Assembly (NCBI GenBank): GCA_037349315.1
Contig: JBAIAC010000033.1
Location: 10,930,001 to 10,994,000, forward strand
Source: Chelydra serpentina
Lineage: Eukaryota > Chordata > Testudines > Chelydridae
Direction of reading: 5' to 3'
DNA: 64,000 nucleotides
Shown: positions 10,781 through 22,027 of the stretch, one piece after another
Layout: the number at the start of each line of letters is the position of its first letter
Position numbering within the stretch: position 1 is the stretch's first letter
Translations under genes and position numbers: made by a program
Notes under the pieces: generated by a model
Told to the model about the DNA's origin: nothing
What the model saw: only the letters and a program-made list of their open reading frames with translations
Database searches by the model: none

Positions 10781-11690
10781 CTATTACGGTTGTTTAAACA
10801 GAAGCTGAACCTGCCCCTGTTTCTTTACCCAGTTAATGTTGCCTATCCTCTCCAATTACCAACCCCCTTCCCCCCTTCAAACACACCTTTAAGCAGAAAA
10901 TAAAGGAAACATTGTTCATGAAAACCGTCTTTTTTTATTAAGGATTTCACATTAAAGGGTTGAAACTGGGACGCAGGCTAGGGTGGGGTGCGGGTGGAGT
11001 GATGGAAAGGGCGCTTCTAAACTCGGGGACTGACAGGCTCCTGCTTCTAGAGCAGTCCGCAGAGGTGGACTGGTTGTTTCTACGGAGCCTGCCACCCCTC
11101 CTTTTTGGGACTCTGTGTGTGGGGGCTATGTGACTTTGTGGCGGGGGAGGGTGGTTACAGATCCCCTGCAGCGTGGCTCTGTCATCCTGGCTCCGGACCG
11201 CTGCAGAAGATCTGTAACCGCCCTCCCCCGCCACAAAGTCACATAGCCCCCCCACACAGAACATGAAAACTACCTCCCAGACTGACCAGGGTACCTAATG
11301 ACTGCAATGTGTGTATAACCTTCTGGTGAACCTGCCCCCATGTCTGTACCCTGGTAAAGGTGCCTATCCTCTCCAATTACCAACCCCCTTCCCCCCCTTC
11401 AAACACACCGTCCTTTAAAAGAAAATGAAGGAAACAGTACTTAACAGAAACGTATTTTTTATTAAAGACTACACAGTTATGGGATGAAACTGGGACGGGG
11501 GCTAGGGTGGGGTGCGGTTGAAGGGAAGGAAAGGACGCATCAAATCTTGGGGAATGAGAGCCTTCTGCTACTTGAGCAGTCCGCAGGGCTGGAGTGATTG
11601 TTTCCACGGTCCCTGCCGCCCCTCCTTCTTGGGACTTTGGGTGAGCGGGGAATGGGACTTTGTGGCGGGGGAGGGCGGTTAGAGATAGAA
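10753..11690. repeat. Tandem duplication of the convergent 3' ends in the Harbinger element
   Basis: Positions 10753-11166 and 11275-11688 are similar direct copies, offset 522 bp. Each contains the transposase C terminus and UTR (agactgaccagggta, ctctccaattaccaaccccc, and a polyadenylation-like A-rich stretch) and then, in reverse, the Myb-gene C terminus (shared minus-strand peptide PPPPQS and RRGGR with NN). The minus-strand frame at 10947-11264 is thus a duplicated, orphan C-terminal piece of the Myb protein. Confidence 0.85.
11112..11260. repeat. 51-bp inverted repeat (hairpin) inside the Harbinger element
   Basis: The arm 11112-11162 and the arm 11210-11260 are near-perfect reverse complements around a 47-base centre; for example gtggcgggggagggtggtta pairs with taaccgccctcccccgccac. 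It lies at the junction of the two duplicated blocks. The right arm corresponds to the same sequence found at about 11630-11690, copied in reverse. Confidence 0.85.
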
Positions 11691-12344
11691 TGCAGTGGTG
11701 CTCTGTCCTCCTGCCTCCGGTCCTGCAGAACATCTACAAGGCTCCGGAGCGTGTCCGTTTGTTCCTGCATTAGCCCAAGCAGCGTCTGAGTCGCCTGCTG
11801 GTCTTCCTGCCACCACCTGTCCTCCCGCGCTTCCGTCCTCTCCTCCAATTCGCTGGATGCTCGCGACATGTTCTCTCTCCACTGAGTCAGCTGTGCCGAC
11901 TCAGTTTGGGAAGAGAGCATAAGTTTGGAGTACATCTCGTCCCGTGTTCTCTTTTTTCGCCGCCTGATCTGAGCCAGCCTCTGGGAGGCAGATGCCGTGG
12001 TAGGCCGGGAGACACTCGCAGCTGTGGGATGGAAAAAAGGGAGTGAATTCCTCACAAAGATACATTTTCGCGAACAATGAATATAGTCTTTCCCTGTGAA
12101 CAAGACCATGCACACTACCTATCACATGTGCACTCAGTACAAGGTCGAATTTTCTATCTTTATATTGAGTGCCTGGGGTCTTGGTGTATAGATCACACAA
12201 GCGGGGCCGGACAACGGAATTCGGCTAGCAGGCGGCCATGGTAAGCCGTAGACTTTTGGCTGCTGAAAGCTTAATTTACAGCAGCGCCCTTCTTTCACGT
12301 TCCAAGCACAGCTCCTAGCATTGGCCACTTCCTGCTGCCGGCGA

Positions 12345-12545
12345 TCCGGCCAGCATGAACTCTCCCCCCCACCGCGTGGCTGTCCCCGGGAACGGTCCCT
12401 GCATTCTGCCGGCGAACCGCTCAGCATGAACGGTTCGCCTCCCCGCCCCCACCGCGTGGCTGGTCTCGGGAAAGATCCCTGCAAGCTGCCGGGGAACCGC
12501 CAAGCAGAAACGTTCCCCCTCCTCACCCCCACCGCGTGGCTGGGA
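12345..12545. repeat. GC-rich minisatellite, about three copies
   Basis: A unit of about 65-70 bp containing ccccaccgcgtggctg followed by cgggaa and ccctgca is repeated three times, at about 12368, 12448 and 12527 for the shared core. It lies inside the Harbinger element, just upstream of the small + strand ORF. It is CpG-rich compared with the flanking intron. Confidence 0.8.
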
Positions 12546-12622
12546 ACTGCTGGGTCGATTTCTTTAAAGGAACAGGCAACCAGTCCCCATACTAAAATTC
12601 ACCTAATTCAAACCAGGTCACC

Positions 12623-12913
12623 ATGACTGATATCACTCTGATGAGGATTACGGAGACAGAGAAAGACCATATGCTGCATGAATGCCAGCAAACACCAGGG
12701 CCGTATGCCGCCATGCTTTGCCAGGCAATGATACCGGAGTATCTGCTACTAGCCTGGCGCGGAAAAGTTTCCTACCATGGAGGACGCAATAAGGCCGCTC
12801 TCCCCAGAAACCTTTTGCAAAGGCTTTCACTGTACCTCCAGGAGAGCTTCATGGAGATGTCCCAGGAGGATTTCTGCTCTATCCGCAGACATGTTAACAG
12901 ACTTTTCCAATAG
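12623..12913 (+). CDS. Unrecognised 96-codon ORF within the Harbinger element
   Basis: The frame starts at an ATG in good context (gtcaccatga), codes 96 residues beginning MTDITLMRITETEKDHMLHE and ending RRHVNRLFQ, and stops with TAG. It lies on the + strand inside the intron of the minus-strand Myb gene, directly after the GC-rich tandem repeat. I recognise no domain. The composition is protein-like: mixed charge, two Cys and helix-forming stretches (NLLQRLSLYLQESFMEMS). It has no stop or frameshift, although both larger genes of the element have one each. It may be an accessory protein of this Harbinger lineage, an exon of a longer transcript, or chance. Confidence 0.4.
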   Translation: MTDITLMRITETEKDHMLHECQQTPGPYAAMLCQAMIPEYLLLAWRGKVSYHGGRNKAALPRNLLQRLSLYLQESFMEMSQEDFCSIRRHVNRLFQ

Positions 12914-13994
12914 CTGCACTGGCAACGACTAAAAACTAAAGCGCCTAGGGCAAACTAATCATTAAAAACCCATTGCTAACATAGCATGCCTATTGTATTC
13001 AAAGTAAATGTTTAAAAGACTCACCTACTGATCCTTCCCCTGATTCACGGTCCGGGTTACAGCCTTGGGAGGGTTGGTAGGGGATCTCTGTCAGGGTGAT
13101 AAAGAGATCCTGGCTGTCGGGGAAATCAGCGTTGAAAGCGCTGTCGACTGCCTTGTCCTCCTCATCTCCTTCCTCATCTTCTCCGTCCGCGAAAACCTCC
13201 GAGTAAGCGGCCGTTGATAATACCCCATCGTTGGAGTCCACGGACACTGGTGGGGTAGTGGTGGTGGTCCCACCTAGAATTGCATGCAGTGCCTCGTAGA
13301 AACGACATGTTTGGGGCTGGGATCCGGAGCGTCCGTTTGACTCTTTGGTCTTCTGGTACGCTTGTCACAGCTCCTTGATTTTCACGCGGCACTGCATTGC
13401 ATCCCGGCTGTATCCTCTCTCCGTCATGGCCTGGGATATTTTTTCATAAATTTTTGCGTTCCGTCTTTTGGATCGGAGCTCGGATAGGACGGATTCATCT
13501 CCCCACACAGCGATCAGATCCAACACTTCCCGATCAGTCCATGCTGGAGCCCTCTTTCTATTCTGGGATTGTATGGTAACCTCTGCTGGAGAGCTCTGCA
13601 TCATTGCCAGTGCTGCTGAGCTCGCCACGATGTCCAAACAGGAAATGAGATTCAAACTGGCCAGACAGGAAAAGGAATTCAAATTTTCCCGGGTCTTTTC
13701 CTGTGTGGCTGTTCAGAGCATCCGAGCTCGGACTGCTGTCCAGAGTGTCCACAGAGTGGTGCACCGTGGGATAGCTCCCGGAGCTATTAGCGTCGAATTC
13801 CATCCACACTAACCCTAATTCGACATGGCCATGTCGAATTTAGTGCTACTCCCCTCGTCGGGGAGGAGTACAGAAATCGATTTAAAGAGCCCTTTATGTC
13901 GAAATAAATTGCTTCATTGTGTGGACGGGTGCAGGGTTAATTCGAGTTAACGCTGCTAAATTCGACATAAACTCCTAGTGTAGACCAGGCCTTA

Positions 13995-16372
13995 AATACA
14001 TACTTAAATGTAAGCATGAGATTAGTCAGGTGCTTTACAGTTAAGTGTTTTGTGTGATCATGGCCAGGATGCTCAACACCTTGCAGGACTCAAATCTCAC
14101 CTTGCATTTGTGTAAATGATTATACCAAGTTCAGGATTACAGTGATTTGAGCTGTCTATATGGAGTGTAATTCAAAAAATTTGTACCTATGGATATGAAT
14201 TTTTCAGCAACATCATGGGCAATGTTAGCATTAAAGGTTAAGGAAGCTAAATTGCAGTAGTTACATTTGTTTTTCCATAGTTCTCATTAACAAAATATCT
14301 ACCAGAAACTTAAATAATTACATTGTAAAAATCTTATGAGAAATAGTAAATTAAATGTCTAGTACTTTAAATTGGCCATTATAATTTGTTTTAAATTGAC
14401 TGTATCTGATAACTAATAAAGTATATAGAAATTTGAACTCTATAATTTAATCTTTTTTTAGCTGTATCCAGCACATATTAATCATGCAACATATGAAGAG
14501 AGGGTTAAAGAGCTAAACTGAACTAAAAGCTCCCCCGGGGAGGAAAATAGAAAGCAAAAATGCCTCCCTTTAATTGTGCTATATCTTAAAAAGAAAACAA
14601 GTCATTAAACTTCTAATACTATTTTTGTGTGGACTTTTTCTTAAACATAAATAATCCCAGGAGAACGTTTTGAAATAACCTTATACTGTGCTACTTGGTT
14701 TTTTTTCTTTTCTTTAAATGTATTGATCATGAACTCCTGTAAAAGGTGCCTGTTAAAAAGTTGGGATTTGTAAGACTGAATATGGCTTTTAAAAGCTTGT
14801 TTTTCAATGTATACTATATATGTATTTAAATGTTGTATCTCCTTGCAACATTTACTACACCATTTAAAATGCAAACATGTTTTTAGATTTTAAAGAGTTC
14901 TTCAGCCTACAACAATAACAAAATAGAAAATAAATCCTCCCTGCTTATCCCACACCTCGTCCAAAAAAGTTTAAGTAATTAGGCCTTCCAGTATGCTCTG
15001 TCAACAAACTCAGGTTTGAAAGAAAAGCCGTGAAACTTATTCACAAGCCAAACCCACACTTGAGAGAAGAGCTGTGTTCTAACCAGAGACAGCCCCCACA
15101 ACAAAGGGTCTCTACTCCCAGGCCTCACCCTGCTATATGGGCTGGCTGGGAAGTGCCCAACTCTCTTTTAATGTGGTTTCATAAGTGTAAATTTTCCTAA
15201 TCTAGACAAACTTCTGGACTACATAACAAACCAGTGCACATTTAATTGTGGAACTTTACAAAATGTTTAGCAGCAAAGATGTATAGTTTGCAAATGACAG
15301 GGTAGATTCATTGAGTATTGTATGCATATTTTCTTGACATATTATATACTAGTAAGGAGCATTGATAATGCATCTGTACTTCCCTAAGTGCTGTTACCAT
15401 TGCATCCTTTGGTGGTGAATGGTACCAAGTAGAGGTTTCACTAAAGATTATCATTCTTATTTAACATTTGTATATAACACACAGTGACTGCCTTGGGGAA
15501 TTTTACAGTAGCAAAACACGATGCTGGGAAAGAAGACATTGGACAAGGGGAATGTTTGTGTTGCTCATTTTTTATTTGAAATTAAATAGATTTTATTTAG
15601 ATGGGTGGGGAGCATCATTAGAGAGTTTGGAGGGGAAAAGAATTGTGCTTTGAACACATTTTTAAAGTACATGGTGTCATTTCATCAACAGTTTGAAATT
15701 ATTTTAAAGACACAGCTGTAATTTTATGCTGGAGCAACAGTATAGTTCATGTTTATAAAAGTAAAGTATTACGGGGAAGAATTAATTTTACTGGACTAGG
15801 AAAGGCCAGCCAGTGAGCCCTTACAGAAAAAAAAAATCTTTCTGTAAAGATTGCCCCATAGTGCTGCCAAAGTTAGAGAGACCATGGCTTATCTTTCATC
15901 ATTTAAGTGCTTAGAGACCTTTCACTTCTGCATCATAACTTGATCAGAAACTTTTCCAATATATCTCTGTAAATTTATGCAAAATGGTAACGAATTAATC
16001 TGTGTGGGCTGGAACACTCAGGTTGGAAGAACTTAATGAAGAAAGTCATTTAATGAGCAGTATCTTGAAACATAGAATATCATATTATATGCATCAAAGT
16101 TTCCAGAGTTGGTAGAAAATAATAAGTAAAACAAGCAAAAGTAACTTGTCTGATTGCTCTTTGAATATATTGAAGATGCCAATAAAAGTAAATCTAAGTT
16201 TTGAAAAAGTCATACAGATATATTGTTTCCTTTCCTTAAATATGCCTGGAATATCTCTGGTATGCAGTGTTTTATACACATATTTTAACTGATTTGATTT
16301 GTGCTGGTCATTTCTGAACATGATCAAGTTTTACTATTTGTGAAAGTTTTCCATTCCTATTTTTTTCCACAG
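13995..16372. other. Intron; one weak candidate exon, otherwise nothing recognised
   Basis: AT-rich intronic sequence between the Harbinger element and the 16373 exon. A good acceptor-like site ends at about 14460 and is discussed under findings. No other repeat is clear. Confidence 0.4.
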
Positions 16373-16482
16373 GTTACTCAGAATGATATAGTAATGGCTG
16401 AAAGGCTCTTTGGCATTCTTGCATATGTAGCATCTTCTGAATTGCCCCAGTATCGCCTGCTTTCACTACTTGGAGAATCCAG
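16373..16482 (+). CDS. LRRC49: LRRC49 coding exon
   Basis: The acceptor is ttttttccacag (ends 16372) and the donor is gtaaaa (16483). The exon gives VTQNDIVMAERLFGILAYV onward, 36 codons plus two bases, so the final AG is completed by the first G of the next exon to make arginine. The match in phase to both neighbouring exons is strong support that it is real. The sequence looks helical, with regularly spaced hydrophobic residues. Confidence 0.87.
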
Positions 16483-19284
16483 GTAAAAGTTATTTTAAAC
16501 GGTTTAAGAAGGAACGCTTTTATAGCCATATAAATGATACTTTTACCATAATTTTGCTTGTATAAGTGTGTTAAGAATTAAGTTAACAGTTAAATCAGTC
16601 CACCCTTGCCTTTGGTTAGGTTAGATTAATCAGTTTTTTCAAAAAAAACCCCTTGATTTTCTCTTTTTTAAATAAAATAAAGTAGTTAATAGATAAAACA
16701 CACAAAAATCCATTACAAATTGATATGTGCAATGAACTTCTAGGATGATACAGGAAATAATCACAGAGCGAGATGCTACTTTATATTTCAGTGGCTCATA
16801 GTGTCAGAGGTCCCGTACTCTAAGTGTGCACTGGAAATACTTACTGGCTCAACCTACATTTATTCAGACCAACATTAATTCCTTACACATACAATTAGAC
16901 TGTTTGGGATATTATATTAACATAATGAAGAAGAGCAAAAGTAAATTTCATATTGGCTTGTATAAGGCCAAGTTTGATCTTACTTTCTGCATTTTACAGG
17001 TTATGAAAGTTGTTGATAGTTCTTCACAGGAGAGACTGCAAGTTTAGTTGGTTCAGGACACTCAATGAGTGCTACGTAGCAGGTGCAGCTGTAGAGCACC
17101 CACTGTGATCTGAACTCTCCTTGCTCAAGTCTCAGAGCAGGGAGACAGGGATGAGCCCAGATCAGAATTAGTACTCCATAGCCTTCCGGACACCGGATAC
17201 CTTCCCAAATTTTGTGGGGGAGGGTGCAGACCAGGTCTGGAGGGAGAATGAGATTCCCTACCCACTTCTCTCTTGTTCCACAAAAGCCAGTGCTTTTATT
17301 TTCTTAACTCTTATTCTCACCAGGCTCATGTGCTTTCTTCTGGTCTGCTTTTATGTTTTTTTTTAATGTTCAGAAATATAAACATTTAATTTTAAAATGC
17401 TTAAATTGCCTGGGGCAGAAAACTGACAGGGGGTGGGTGGAATACAGACAGGGCAATGTGAAAAAGAGGAGAATTCAGGGGATCAGACTAGGAAGGCAAC
17501 GGATGTGGGGGATCAGCAGAGGATGTTAGGAGAAGCAGTGTATGAGTGGAATGGAGTTAGAAAATGCTAGAGGTGATGGCATTTAAAAGGTCCACAATGT
17601 AAGTGCCTGCTATGATCTGCTCTACTGAGCTCTTCTCTTGGAATCCATGGAAGTGCAGGGGTGTGAAGCCTGTTACTGTCTGGACCTTAACAAGTCCACA
17701 TCTTAGGACATTTACATTGAAGATTTTCTAATATTTTCTCAGGGACAACCGGTCCAACTAGTTCTATTCCCCAGTGCTGTTGTCCTGCAACCCCCCTACA
17801 TGTCTATAACATACCGGCACTTCCTGTGCTAAGCTCTCCCTAAGTCTTGCTCTCCCATGCATTGCTTGTACCCCAAAAAGTGCTGGCTCCATCCCTGTCC
17901 GCTACAACTTACCCACTACAATGTTTTACTGGGTGACCAGCGGAACTGTCCCTGTCTTCGTGAGTGGGGCAACTGCTTCCCTGATGTCTCCAACCCTGCA
18001 GAGATTTGTTGACTTATGTTACTACCAAATATATATTGCTTACTTAAACTGTGAGAAATGTTTTGTTTTGGAAGATAAATATTTTTACTTAAATTGTTTT
18101 GTTTTGTTCCACTTCTCCATAGCATTTCTGTCACAAGCAGAAGTAGGTTTGCCTATATTTATTTTCTGAAGGTCTGTTCCATCATGTGTTGTTGTTTTCA
18201 CATTTACAATATACAAATAATTCTTTACATGTCTACTACTTCCTCCAAGGACCTCAAAGTACTTAGCAAACATTTATTAAGCCCCACTAGAGAGCCATCA
18301 AGGTAATTAAAAGAGATAAGAGATTAAGAGATCTCTAATGTTCTATAAAAATATGGATTTCTTCACTCACCACTGAACTGAAGTCTCCTATGCATCTATT
18401 TAAAAATATACAGCAATACTGGTTAGCAGTTTTAGGACAGAAAGCAAAGACAGACATATCCAGTTGAAACTTCAGGGGGATTTTATGTTGGCAAAATATA
18501 ATTAACTAAGAATTTGGCCAGAACACATGGGTTAACATACTCTTATGAAAATCCCTTTATAAGTAAAATGACAAATATTACACAGATCCCACTGAATAAA
18601 AATACTAAAAAACCCACAAATTTTTCTGGACATTGCAGAAATATTGAGCACTTTCTTCTTGATTCACAAATAGAATGTAGTCATACAAGTTGAACAAAGT
18701 CCTTGGGTATATAATGTATTATGTATATGCATTTCTGATAATAGATAGCTGATATAGGACATGGTCAAAGATGTCCATACATGTAAGTGTACTGTTCATC
18801 TGATTCCAATATCATGTGTTGGGCAGCACTTACTGCGTTACTAGAGACACGGAAATAATGTTAATGGGTGTTTTATAGTTGAAATACATGACAATTAACA
18901 GTGTTGAATTTTGACATTGTAAAATAAAAGGTGTTTAAAAGTTTGTGGAAAAGAAGTTTCAATGGTATACTTTTACTTTAAGTACCTTTCTTAAGTTGTG
19001 TGATTATTTTCCATTTTGGAGCCCTGTTACGGTATGTGTCAAAACAAGCATTTGTCTTAATAGTCTGCAGTTGTTATGGGACAAAATAATGGATGGATAT
19101 CTCTGGGACCTTCTGTATATATCAAAGCTGCAGGATGCAATAAACCAAAAACTCCTAAACTCAATGTTCAAAGCAACAACAAAAAAAGGGGGGGGGGTGC
19201 TACATAAAACCACTGAAAAGCATTTGCACTTTAATAAAGTCTCTGATGATTAAATCTGTAAATCTTTTTACTGTCTTTCTACAG
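16483..19284. other. Intron, nothing recognised
   Basis: Intron of about 2.8 kb. A short A-run and G-run (about 19181-19198) is the only simple repeat that stands out. Open frames here are short and have no splice or similarity support. Confidence 0.45.
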
Positions 19285-19438
19285 GAAGAAGCAATTCTGT
19301 TATATGCTAGAGGCAAAGGGGAAGAAATCTGGGATTGTCAGTGAAGAAAGTAATGACAGCAGAAGAGTTGGAGGAGAAAATGCAAGTCGAGCTATACTGA
19401 ATTACACCACAAGGGAGTTTCATACAGAAAAGCTTGAG
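19285..19438 (+). CDS. LRRC49: LRRC49 coding exon
   Basis: The exon starts after ttctacag (ends 19284) with the single base that completes the split arginine codon, and runs 51 more codons to HTEKLE before gtaaatg (19439). It begins KKQFCYMLEAKGKKSG and continues into a polar, lysine- and serine-rich stretch (residues such as SEESNDSRR), probably a flexible linker between the globular part and the helical C terminus. Confidence 0.87.
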
Positions 19439-20879
19439 GTAAATGTGTTAGTTTGAGGATCCTGTGAAGATCATATACTTTGAAACATTCCAAATATTTT
19501 TTTTTCTTTTGGGTGGCTTGTTTAATTTTTAATCAGTTTTCATATATATTATTTGTCTGAAATAACGTTATTCACTTTCACCAACTGAAAGAGTTTACAG
19601 GGTACTTCCGACTTCTCTGGGACCCAGTGACTAACATCCATATTATAGCAATGGTGCCATGAAAAATCTGTAAATTTTAATAATCTGACACAGTAAAAAT
19701 GTTTAATAATCTGACACCATTAAAAATAAATAATGTTTTTATAAGATAAAGTATATAGACCAGTTTCTGCTTACAGATGTGCCGGCATGGCTTCCACTGA
19801 CTTCAACCAAGGGCAATCTTTGTCATTCCTTCTGCACCCCGAAGCTCTCAGTCCAGTTCTGCTCTGCTTGTGAGCTCCCTCTCTGAGTTCTGGACTCTGC
19901 ATTGCAGACTTACGCATATTTTAAGAAATTGTCATCAGACAGTCCTTTTAACTTATCCTTCTACTAGCCCTGTGTACAAAGATCACTCATGAAATTTTAT
20001 TATATGTCAGATTTAGTGGGGGTATTTAGAGTATTAGTTTTTACATATCCCTGTTTATCATATTTGTTTGTTTTTCAACCGCATGATCAAACAGTTCAGC
20101 TTACAAGTATAAAAATAGCAACTACACCAGACGGCAAGGTGGTCAGCACTGTACCCCTTTAAAAAGGGTGTTACTCATACTGTGAAATGTGCATGGATCA
20201 TACATTCAGGATGCAGGACTTGTACATGAAGTATGCAAGTGTAGCATTACTTGGATTTTCTCTCCAATTTTTTGGTACCATTCAAACTAGAATTTTAAAC
20301 TACCTAGAATAATGGAATATGATAGGGATAAATAAGCACAGCTTTCATAAGGGGTTAGAATCCTTTAATTTAGACAGAGGCTTTTAATACAGTTCTTCCC
20401 AAAGAGACTGGTAGAGACCTAGTTATCATGTGGAGAGCTACATGTGGTGTGTTAAAACAAGACTGAGATAGGAAACACAGAGTAATAATAAATAATAATT
20501 TCTCAACTTGGGAAAAGGTTAACAGTGGAGTGCCTTATAGATCTAATACTGAGGTTAGTATTGTTCAATATAGAATGACAAAAATTGTTTACATCTCGGT
20601 AGAGGAAATCTTAGTGCAGCCCAAATTTAAATAATAATAAAATGACAGACTGTCTTGTTTCAACCAAGCCCATCTTAGGTCAGCTTTTCTGGCTGCAAAC
20701 CCCTGTCCTTAAGCAGGGGGAAAGAACATCTTTTCCGTCCTCTTCCCTTTGAGGGGACAACCTTTAATAGCATCTGTCTCTAGTCTTTACTGAGATACAG
20801 TCTAATACCCAGGTTTGTCCCTTGCTTACTCTTCGGGTTTATGAGGTGTATAAATCCCATCACAATACTGGTAAGTAAA
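19439..20879. other. Intron, nothing recognised
   Basis: AT-rich intronic sequence before the interrupted CR1 piece. No exon or repeat is clear. Confidence 0.4.
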
Positions 20880-21335
20880 TCAATAGCACATACTCAGCTT
20901 GATTATTGCATTGAGTTTTGGTCACCTCATCTCAAAAAGGACATAGCATGGAGGTGTGATGGGAGAGATTAAGGGCTAGTCTACACTTACCGGATAGATC
21001 GGAGGCGCTGGATCGATCTTCTGGGTTCGATTTATCGCGTCTTGTCTAGACGCGATAAATCGAACCAGGAAGTGCTCCCCCGTCGACGCTGGTAATCCAG
21101 CTCGACGAACGGAGTAGGCGGAGTCAACGGGGGAGCGTGCGCGCCGCGTGTGGACCCCGGGTAAGTACCTTTTCATTCGAACTAAGATAGTTCGACTTCA
21201 GCTACGTTATTCACGTAGCTGAAGTTGCGTATCTTAGTTCGAATTGGGGGGTTAGTGTAGACCAGCCCTAAAAATACCAAAGCTGTTTAGTCTTGAAAGG
21301 AGTAGTAGTGATGGCTGAATTGTAAAGGTAATTAA
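20880..21335 (+). mobile_element. CR1 fragment interrupted by a Harbinger MITE
   Basis: The left part (about 20900-20972) reads like CR1 reverse transcriptase (ttggtcacctcatctcaaaa, then gggagagattaa). The right part (21272-21335) resumes with aaataccaaagctgtttagt and cttgaaagg, which matches the next piece of the same conserved CR1 segment (compare gagagattaaagagggtagg at 858-877). Removing the MITE and one TAA restores a continuous CR1 stretch. Confidence 0.65.
20973..21268 (-). mobile_element. PIF/Harbinger MITE with internal hairpins (copy 3, inverted)
   Basis: The element is 296 bp, flanked by TAA at 20970-20972 and 21269-21271. It is the reverse orientation of the copies at 2288 and 6132: it starts gggctagtctacacttac and ends gttagtgtagaccagccc. 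Both palindromes are conserved (ttcgatttatcgcgtc and ttcagctacgttattcacgt). It is closest to copy 1. Confidence 0.9.
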
Positions 21336-22020
21336 AGTAATTAATAGTGTAAGCCAGTGAGGCACTCCTGTTTGCACTTTACCAGAATCAGAGGACAGTA
21401 ATAAAATAATGCTTTGGTGTTCATGTGATTACATTAAAACTATACATGTGTTTTTGTTACCAGTGTAGTAATTCACACCTTGTCCTTCATTATAGTATTC
21501 CATATGTGGCTGCCGATTTTACTGGTTGTCACAAGGGAAAAGCAAGATAGGCAAGAACTGCCAATTCCCGCTTCACATTAACAGTAAACTAACATACTAA
21601 ATGTGATCAAGTCAGACCTAATTACTGAAGACAGTAGATTAGGGTTATTGATTATTAAGTTTTCAAACTAGGCAGCTGGAAAGCATTTACTCTCCTTTTT
21701 CTCCTGTAAAAAATGCTCTGTGTTGTTTTCATGGGCCAAGACATGACCTAATGTTTTTAACAATACTATAAATCACATGGATTAGGTATAACTATTCAAA
21801 GGACAACTTGTTATGGCACTTTCTGGAAATCCTCCATAAAAAAGAATTAGTATAATTGAAGAATGACTAAAATGTGGTGCCAGTAGTTACTCAAAATGTA
21901 TTTTTTTGTCATGAAGTTAGTTTCTAGAAGTTCAGATGACTTTTGTACAGTGCATACTGTATGTTGTACGTAGGCTTGGCAGAATTCAATGATTTGTTTT
22001 TTTAATAAATTTCAGTGGAA
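21336..22020. other. Intron, nothing recognised
   Basis: Unique-looking intronic sequence with no exon or repeat that I can name. Confidence 0.4.
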
Positions 22021-22027
22021 ATATTAT

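Larger units (their letters stand above)
11540..13604 (-). pseudogene. Harbinger Myb/SANT-like DNA-binding protein gene, two exons, one nonsense codon
   Basis: Exon 1 is 13604-13025 and exon 2 is 12021-11540, joined across a gtgagt donor (from 13024) and a cacag acceptor (ends 12022). The start is the double Met before QSSPAEVTIQ. The Myb/SANT-like domain follows at once: APAWTDREVLDLIAVWGDE, SKRRNAKIYEKIS, YSRDAMQCRVKIKEL. Next is TGA at about 13367-13365 where an Arg codon CGA is expected, then the frame runs on (QAYQKT, CRFYEALHAILGG). An acidic stretch (DGEDEEGDEEDK) follows, and exon 2 codes a basic, coiled-coil-like end (RRRKKRTRDEM, ELEERTEAREDRW) and a proline/arginine-rich tail. One CpG transition explains the only visible break. 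Confidence 0.86.
9126..13991. mobile_element. Nearly complete PIF/Harbinger transposon, 4.9 kb
   Basis: TTA flanks both ends (9123-9125 and 13992-13994). The left end is gggtatgtctacactacg, and the right end in reverse is ggcctggtctacactagg, nearly identical to the MITE ends in this window. Gene content is typical of the superfamily: a DDE transposase (9504-10780, +) and a convergent Myb/SANT-like protein (13604-11540, minus). A further small ORF lies at 12623-12913 (+). Subterminal 150-200 bp at each end is rich in TTCGA/TCGA motifs. Lesions seen are one frameshift in the transposase and one nonsense codon in the Myb gene, so it is young for a DNA transposon. It sits in an LRRC49 intron. Confidence 0.92.

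Noticed and set aside
12134..12532. 132-codon minus-strand frame in the Harbinger element
   Set aside because: It lies in the intron of the Myb-like gene across the GC-rich tandem repeat and its repeats mirror the repeat unit.
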